In this document: in pieces, positions 59,548 through 64,000 of the stretch
Layout of the letters: every line of letters starts with the position of its first letter
Position numbering within the stretch: the first letter of the stretch is position 1
Assembly: GCF_003312875.1 (NCBI RefSeq)
Contig: NZ_CP015163.1
Location: 124,001-188,000, forward strand
Source: Amycolatopsis albispora
Lineage (GTDB): Bacteria; Actinomycetota; Actinomycetes; Mycobacteriales; Pseudonocardiaceae
DNA length: 64,000 nt
Reading direction: 5' to 3'
Translations under genes and position numbers: made by a program
The notes under the pieces: model-generated
Told to the model about the DNA's origin: nothing
What the model saw: only the letters and a program-made list of their open reading frames with translations
Databases searched by the model: none

Positions 59548-60537
59548 TCAGTCGTCGTGCAGGGGCGGAGTCGGGTACCCGCCCTTGCCGTGCAGGCCGG
59601 CGAGCAGCTCACCCGCCGTGTCCCAGGCGTCCACCGCCGGGCTCCAGCCGAGCTGGTCCCTGGCGCGCCCGGTGTCCATCAGCGGCAGCCTGGCCACCGC
59701 GTCGAACAGGCCGGGATCGACCGGCACCGCGCGGGCGTGCCACGCGCCCGCGAGCGCGAGGCGCACCACCTGCCGGGGCACGCGGACGAGCGGCTTGCCC
59801 AAAGTGGACGCCAGGCCCCGGCCGTCGAGCGGGGGTTCGGCGGCCAGGTTGAACGCGCCCCGGACGGGCCGCAGCACGGCACGGCGTACCGCGTCGGCCA
59901 CGTCGTCGGCGTGCACCACCTGGACCCGCAGGCCGGGCACGTCCGGCACGAACGGCAGCAGCTCCGGCCGCACCAGGTTGCCCGGCACGAGCGCGCCCGC
60001 GAAGATGCGCCGCTGTTCGGGCGCGGCGGGCCGCTGGAACACAAAGGCCGGGCGCAGCCGCACCACCCGCAGATCCGGGTGCTGCGGCTCGAAAGCGTCC
60101 AGATACCGCTCCAGGTAAGCCTTTTCGCGCGGGTAGGCGGCACCAGGCCAGCCGTGCGTCGGCCAGCTTTCGTCCACGCGGTCGTCCACCGGTCCCGGGG
60201 CGTACGTGCCCACCGACGAGCTGTAGATCAGGGCCGCCCCGGCCCGCGCGGCGGCTTCGAACACGCGGATGGAGCCGAGCACGTTCGCCGCCCAGGTCTG
60301 CTCGGGATGCCGCGTCGGCTGGAACTGCCACGCCAGGTGCACCACCACGTCGGCACCGGTGAAGTCCGGCTCGTCAGCCGCCAGGTCGATCTCGGCGAAC
60401 TCGGTTTTGGCCGGGTGCCAATCCGGACGGCGGCGCGCCAGCCCGGTCACCGCCTTCACGTCCGGCTCCTGCTCCAGCGCCTTGATCACGGCCACCCCGA
60501 GATTTCCGGTGGCGCCGGTGACGACTACGTGGGTCAT
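59548..60537 (-). CDS. NAD-dependent epimerase/dehydratase family protein
   Basis: A 329-residue extended short-chain dehydrogenase. The nucleotide motif is VVVTGATGNLGVAVIKALEQ (GxxGxxG, residues 3-22), and the active site has Ser-Ser in YSSSVGTYAPG and the Tyr-x3-Lys in AYPREKAYLE. It probably acts on a nucleotide sugar or related carbonyl compound with NAD(P). The start ATG at 60537 is the natural family start. It lies between unrelated genes. Confidence 0.87.
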   Translation of the reverse strand: MTHVVVTGATGNLGVAVIKALEQEPDVKAVTGLARRRPDWHPAKTEFAEIDLAADEPDFTGADVVVHLAWQFQPTRHPEQTWAANVLGSIRVFEAAARAGAALIYSSSVGTYAPGPVDDRVDESWPTHGWPGAAYPREKAYLERYLDAFEPQHPDLRVVRLRPAFVFQRPAAPEQRRIFAGALVPGNLVRPELLPFVPDVPGLRVQVVHADDVADAVRRAVLRPVRGAFNLAAEPPLDGRGLASTLGKPLVRVPRQVVRLALAGAWHARAVPVDPGLFDAVARLPLMDTGRARDQLGWSPAVDAWDTAGELLAGLHGKGGYPTPPLHDD

Positions 60538-60576
60538 GCCCCCGCGATACCCGGCTGTCCGCCGTTCAAACGCCGG

Positions 60577-61377
60577 TCAGCGCTGCGACCGCGCCAGCAG
60601 GTCCAGCGCGAGCTGCTTGAGCTCCGGGCTGGCGGTCGCCGCGTCACCCGAGTCGTAGGGCGGTTCGGGCGCGTACTCGACGGCCAGCTGGATGCCCCGC
60701 GCGGTGCGCTCGTCGGTGAGCAGGGACGCCAGGTACAGCGCCATGTCGATGCCCGCGGACACCCCCGCCGCGGTGATCACCTTGCCGACCTGCACGTAGC
60801 GCTCGGCTTCGTAACGCACGCCGAAGGTCTGCTCCAGGTAGTCGGCGGAGGCCCAGTAGGTGGTGGCCTTCTCGCGCAGCAGCCCGGCCGCGCCGAGCAC
60901 CAGGGTGCCGGTGCAGACCGCGGTGGTCCAGGTGGTGGTGCGGTCGATGCGCCGGATCCAGTCGAGCAGCACCGGGTTCCGCATGGCGGCGATCGTGCCG
61001 CGGTTGCCCGCGCCCGGCACCAGCAGGACGTCGAGCCGGTGCACCTCGGCGAACGAGCGGTCGGCGACCACCGCGGCCTGCTGCGTGTCCGTGCGCACCG
61101 GGCCGCGGCGTTCGGCGATCATGGTCACCGTCGCGCCGGGGACGCGGGACAGCAGTTCGGCCGGGCCGGTCGGGTCGAGCAGGCTGAACCCGTCGTAGAG
61201 CGCGATGCCGATGCGGGGACCGTCACCGCGCTGGTCCGGGACGGCGGTCGAGAGGGCGGCGGTCGCGGGGGCGGCGCTCGCGGGGGTGGCGCTCGCGGGG
61301 GTGGCCAGGCCCAGCGCGAGCCCGGCGCCGGCTCCGGCGGCCAGCACGGTCCGGCGGGTGGTCTGTGAGGTGGTCAT
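60577..61377 (-). CDS. Tat-exported DJ-1/PfpI protein (isonitrile-hydratase-like)
   Basis: A 266-residue DJ-1/PfpI-family protein with a twin-arginine signal (TTRRTVLAAGAGAGLALGLA, cleavage after an Ala/Thr-rich stretch near residue 45). The nucleophile-elbow cysteine is in WTTAVCTGTLVLGAAGLLRE, the motif that in isonitrile hydratase is catalytic. Export of this fold through Tat implies a folded, possibly cofactor-bearing enzyme outside the cell. Its ATG overlaps the stop of the GlxA-type regulator (ATGA). Substrate unknown. Confidence 0.85.
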   Translation of the reverse strand: MTTSQTTRRTVLAAGAGAGLALGLATPASATPASAAPATAALSTAVPDQRGDGPRIGIALYDGFSLLDPTGPAELLSRVPGATVTMIAERRGPVRTDTQQAAVVADRSFAEVHRLDVLLVPGAGNRGTIAAMRNPVLLDWIRRIDRTTTWTTAVCTGTLVLGAAGLLREKATTYWASADYLEQTFGVRYEAERYVQVGKVITAAGVSAGIDMALYLASLLTDERTARGIQLAVEYAPEPPYDSGDAATASPELKQLALDLLARSQR

Positions 61378-62387
61378 GCTCCGGCAGTCTGGGCATCGGG
61401 CTGCCGTCGCCGGGGTGGGATGTCCGTGCGTTTCCGAAGCATGTCCCCGGTGACGCCGTACTGGTCGAGAAAGGCGTGCCGGAGGGTGGCGGCGGAGCCG
61501 AACCCGCAGCGGCGGGCGATCGCGGCCAGCGGAAGATCGGTGGTCGCCGCCAGGTGCGCGGCCGCCTCGGTGCGGGTGGCGCGCACGGCCTTGGCGGGGG
61601 TGGTGCCCAGGTGCGTGACGAACAGCCGCGACAGGTGCCGCGTGGTGATCCCGGCCCGCGCGGCCAGCACCCGCGGGCTGAGGTCGGCGCCGAGGTTCGC
61701 CGCGACGTGGCGCAGCAGGTCGTCCACCACCCGGTTGCTGGGCGGCGCGCCGACGAACACGCTGATCTGCGCCTGGTCGGCGGGCCGGTGCAGGTAGGTC
61801 ACCAGTTCCCTGGCGACCGCGCGGGCGAGGGCCGGGCCGTGGTCGTCCTCGATGAGCGCGAGGGTCAGGTCGAGCGCGCTGGTCACCCCGGCCGAGGTGT
61901 ACACGTCGCCGTCCCGGATGTAGAGCGGCTCCGGATCCACCTCGACGGCGGGGAAACTGGTGGCGAGCAGGTCGCTGTACCGCCAGTGCGTGGTGACGCG
62001 CCGGTGGTCGAGCAGCCCGGCCGCGGCCAGCACGAAGGCGCCGGTGCACACCGAGCCGTACCGGCGGCTCCGCCCGGCCAGGCGGCGGAGCTGGCCCAGC
62101 AGCGCCTCGTCGTGGGCGGCGGTCTCGGCCCCGGCGCCGCCGATGACGAGCAGGGTGTCGATCCGCCCGGTCACCTCGGCGATCCGCCGGGCACCGCCGA
62201 GCTGGAGGCCGGACGAAGTGCGGATCGTGTTGCTCCTCGCGGTGACCAGCTCGACGGTGTAGAGCGGGTCGGCGCCGTGGGAGTTGGCTATTTCCAGGGC
62301 ACCCGCCGGGCAGGCCGCGTCCAGGATCTGCGCGTCCTCGTAGGCCACCAGCACGACCCGGCGACGCGATCTCACTCCAGTCGGCAC
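61374..62387 (-). CDS. GlxA-family regulator: DJ-1/PfpI + AraC domains
   Basis: A 337-residue regulator with an N-terminal DJ-1/PfpI domain (VVLVAYEDAQILDAACPAGA, cysteine in GSVCTGAFVLAAAGLLDHRR) and a C-terminal AraC double helix-turn-helix (LSPRVLAARAGITTRHLSRL, LAAIARRCGFGSAATLRHAF). It is translationally coupled to the exported DJ-1 protein, whose expression it may control. GTG at 62387 is used; TACTCT 7 bp upstream suggests a leaderless mRNA. Confidence 0.87.
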   Translation of the reverse strand: MPTGVRSRRRVVLVAYEDAQILDAACPAGALEIANSHGADPLYTVELVTARSNTIRTSSGLQLGGARRIAEVTGRIDTLLVIGGAGAETAAHDEALLGQLRRLAGRSRRYGSVCTGAFVLAAAGLLDHRRVTTHWRYSDLLATSFPAVEVDPEPLYIRDGDVYTSAGVTSALDLTLALIEDDHGPALARAVARELVTYLHRPADQAQISVFVGAPPSNRVVDDLLRHVAANLGADLSPRVLAARAGITTRHLSRLFVTHLGTTPAKAVRATRTEAAAHLAATTDLPLAAIARRCGFGSAATLRHAFLDQYGVTGDMLRKRTDIPPRRRQPDAQTAGA

Positions 62388-62427
62388 CTGGCCCAGAGTA
62401 GAGGGTTTCCGAACGTGTTCGCCCCGG

Positions 62428-62482
62428 TGTCACGAATGTGGCTTTCGGGACGAAAAACGTCCCGAAAGCCACATTCGTGACA
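62428..62482. repeat. dispersed intergenic palindrome, copy 4 (perfect)
   Basis: Arms 62428-62452 and 62458-62482 are perfectly complementary over 25 bp around a loop of five A. The inner part is GGGACG, unlike GAGACG of copy 2. It lies between the GlxA-type gene start and the end of the CoA-transferase operon, 26 bp from the latter's stop codon. Confidence 0.9.
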
Positions 62483-62508
62483 TCCGCGGGGGCCGGGCGA
62501 GCCGGGGG

Positions 62509-63147
62509 CTATCCGGTCGGGACGCGAAGCGGGGCGTCCGTGGCGGCCTGGACCTCGGCTTCGCTGACACCCGGTGCGGTTTCGACCAGTGCCAGCCCGT
62601 CCGGGGTGACGTCGATGACGGCGAGGTCGGTGATGATGCGGTTCACCACGCCCCGCCCGGTGTAGGGCAGGGTGTTCTCCCGCAGGATCTTCGGTAAACC
62701 GTCCTTTGTGGTGTGTTCCATCAGCACGATCACCCGCCGCGCGCCGTGGACCAGGTCCATCGCGCCGCCCATGCCCTTGACCAGTTTCCCCGGCACCGCC
62801 CAGTTCGACAGGTCGCCGCGCGCGGACACCTGCATCGCGCCCAGCACGGCCACGTCCAGGTGACCGCCGCGGATGACGCCGAAGGACAACGCGGAATCGA
62901 AGAACGACGCGCCGGGGCGCACGGTCACCGTTTCCTTGCCCGCGTTGATCAGGTCCGGGTCGACCGCGTCCGGCGCCGGGTACGGGCCGGTGCCGAGAAT
63001 GCCGTTTTCGCTGTGCAGCACCACATGCACGTCTTCGGGCAGGAAGCCCGGGATCAGCGTGGGCAGGCCGATGCCGAGGTTGACGTACTCGCCGTCGCGC
63101 AGTTCCGCGGCCGCGCGGGCAGCCATCTGGGTGCGGGTGAGGCTCAT
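62509..63147 (-). CDS. 3-oxoacid CoA-transferase subunit B
   Basis: A 212-residue subunit carrying the catalytic glutamate in [11 protein letters not shown] (SENG motif, near residue 47). It begins [20 protein letters not shown], typical of ScoB/PcaJ. With subunit A it moves CoA from succinyl-CoA to a 3-oxoacid (acetoacetate or beta-ketoadipate) in the cytoplasm; sequence alone does not separate ScoAB from PcaIJ. Its ATG overlaps the stop of subunit A (ATGA). Palindrome copy 4 follows. Confidence 0.9.
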   Translation of the reverse strand: MSLTRTQMAARAAAELRDGEYVNLGIGLPTLIPGFLPEDVHVVLHSENGILGTGPYPAPDAVDPDLINAGKETVTVRPGASFFDSALSFGVIRGGHLDVAVLGAMQVSARGDLSNWAVPGKLVKGMGGAMDLVHGARRVIVLMEHTTKDGLPKILRENTLPYTGRGVVNRIITDLAVIDVTPDGLALVETAPGVSEAEVQAATDAPLRVPTG

Positions 63148-63896
63148 CGGCCGACCTCCGTCACGGTCCTCTTCTCGATGCGTTTTTCGACGTCCGGCGC
63201 GTGTACGACGTGCTGCACAAAAACCCCGGGCAGGTGCACTTCGGCGGGGTCGAGTTCACCCGGCTCCACCAGTTCCCGCACCTCGGCCACGGTGATCCGG
63301 CCCGCCATGGCGCACAGCGGGTTGAAGTTCTGCGCGGACTTCTCGAACACGAGGTTGCCGTGCCGGTCGCCCTTCGCCGCGGCGACCAGCGCGTAGTCGG
63401 TCACGATGGCCTCTTCCAGCACGTGCTCGACGCCGCCGAATTCACGGGTTTCCTTGGCGGGGGAGGAAACCGCGACCGAACCGTCCGGGGCGTAGCGCCA
63501 GGGCAGGCCGCCGTCGGCGATCTGCGTGCCGACACCGGCGGGCGTGAAGAACGCCGGAATGCCGCAGCCACCGGCCCGCAGCCGTTCCGCGAGCGTCCCT
63601 TGTGGACAGAGTTCCAGCTCCAGCTCCCCGCTGAGGTACTGGCGGGCGAACTCCTTGTTCTCGCCGACGTAGGAGCCGGTGACACGGCTGATCCGGCGGT
63701 CGTTGAGCAGGATGCCGAGGCCCCAGTCGTCCACCCCGCAGTTGTTCGACACCACCCGCAGGCCGGTGGCGCCGGTCCGGTGCACGGTCTCGATCAGGGT
63801 TTGCGGGATGCCGCAGAGACCGAAGCCGCCGACGGCGATGGAGGCGCCGTCGGGGAGACCGGTCAGCGCGTGCTCGGCGGTGACTGCTTTGTCCAT
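63144..63896 (-). CDS. 3-oxoacid CoA-transferase subunit A
   Basis: A 250-residue subunit with the CoA-binding motif [20 protein letters not shown] (residues 18-37) and [20 protein letters not shown], typical of ScoA/PcaI. It pairs with the downstream subunit B. The ATG at 63896 is the family start, with AGAGTGGG upstream. In the 104 bp to the window end I see only the upstream promoter region and no gene I can support. Confidence 0.9.
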   Translation of the reverse strand: MDKAVTAEHALTGLPDGASIAVGGFGLCGIPQTLIETVHRTGATGLRVVSNNCGVDDWGLGILLNDRRISRVTGSYVGENKEFARQYLSGELELELCPQGTLAERLRAGGCGIPAFFTPAGVGTQIADGGLPWRYAPDGSVAVSSPAKETREFGGVEHVLEEAIVTDYALVAAAKGDRHGNLVFEKSAQNFNPLCAMAGRITVAEVRELVEPGELDPAEVHLPGVFVQHVVHAPDVEKRIEKRTVTEVGR

Positions 63897-64000
63897 GGCC
63901 CACTCTTCCGTCTGTTCAGCGAACGTGCGCGAGTCAACGTCCCGGGGTTGCGGGCCGTCAATACCCGGCCGGTGAAGCTCTCGCCCAGCGAGCACCGCGA

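Noticed and set aside
63972..64000. Start of a further gene (GTG, then KLSPSEHR, resembling a urease gamma-subunit start)
   Set aside because: Only nine codons are visible before the window ends and no clear ribosome site precedes them.

Overview
The window is very GC-rich, uses leaderless or GGAGG-led starts and GTG/TTG start codons, and is packed with actinobacterial families (ECF41 sigma factor, furA-katG, SpoIIE/STAS partner switching, TctCBA uptake, GlxA and AraC regulators). A complete gcoA-gcoB guaiacol O-demethylase pair, whose P450 pocket residues sit at the same numbers as in the Amycolatopsis enzyme, points to Pseudonocardiaceae, most likely Amycolatopsis. No rRNA, tRNA, phage, IS element or CRISPR array is visible. 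It reads as a chromosomal accessory region rich in small regulator-plus-enzyme modules.

Layout. 0-6.7 kb: cation/proton antiporter (cut by the window edge); an MFS exporter behind a 17-codon leader peptide with two mutually exclusive hairpins; a divergent ECF41 sigma / carboxymuconolactone decarboxylase pair with matching promoters; TetR/VOC and MerR/oxidoreductase pairs with operators in the shared gaps. 6.7-13.7 kb: a ribbon-helix-helix / DUF4097 / ABC-exporter operon ending at a strong terminator, then an array of CTAGC-N3-GCTAG palindromes, a TetR/quinone-reductase pair, a Gln-rich membrane protein and a hydrolase. 13.7-17.5 kb: a 987-residue secreted multidomain carbohydrate-type protein and a decayed stretch. 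17.5-25.8 kb: an amidohydrolase / MHS-transporter operon facing a double-domain Lrp regulator, a GlxA/cupin pair, DoxX, a secreted lipase-like hydrolase and a DHFR-like protein.

25.8-31.7 kb: gcoB-gcoA (minus strand) facing an AraC regulator with 20-bp-spaced direct repeats in the promoter, a VOC protein, a protein mannosyltransferase and a small secreted Cys protein flanked by a 40-bp direct repeat. 31.7-42.7 kb: a mosaic of TetR-controlled monooxygenase and methyltransferase genes sharing one operator type, a VapBC toxin-antitoxin pair, an XRE-cupin regulator, an orphan immunity-like protein, and at least four broken genes. 42.7-50.5 kb: a two-component system, a one-polypeptide SpoIIE-HATPase-STAS switch, an amino-acid permease, and furA-katG. 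50.5-59.5 kb: an RpiR regulator facing a six-gene operon (FAD amine oxidase, hydantoinase/oxoprolinase HyuA-HyuB, tripartite transporter TctC-TctB-TctA). 59.5-64 kb: an epimerase, a Tat-exported DJ-1 protein with a GlxA regulator, and a 3-oxoacid CoA-transferase pair.

Four copies of a nearly perfect long palindrome (core GAATGTGGCTTTC) sit only between genes, at about 6.75, 31.24, 50.54 and 62.45 kb. The gco genes (guaiacol to catechol) and the CoA-transferase (a possible beta-ketoadipate step) suggest a soil organism using lignin-derived aromatics.
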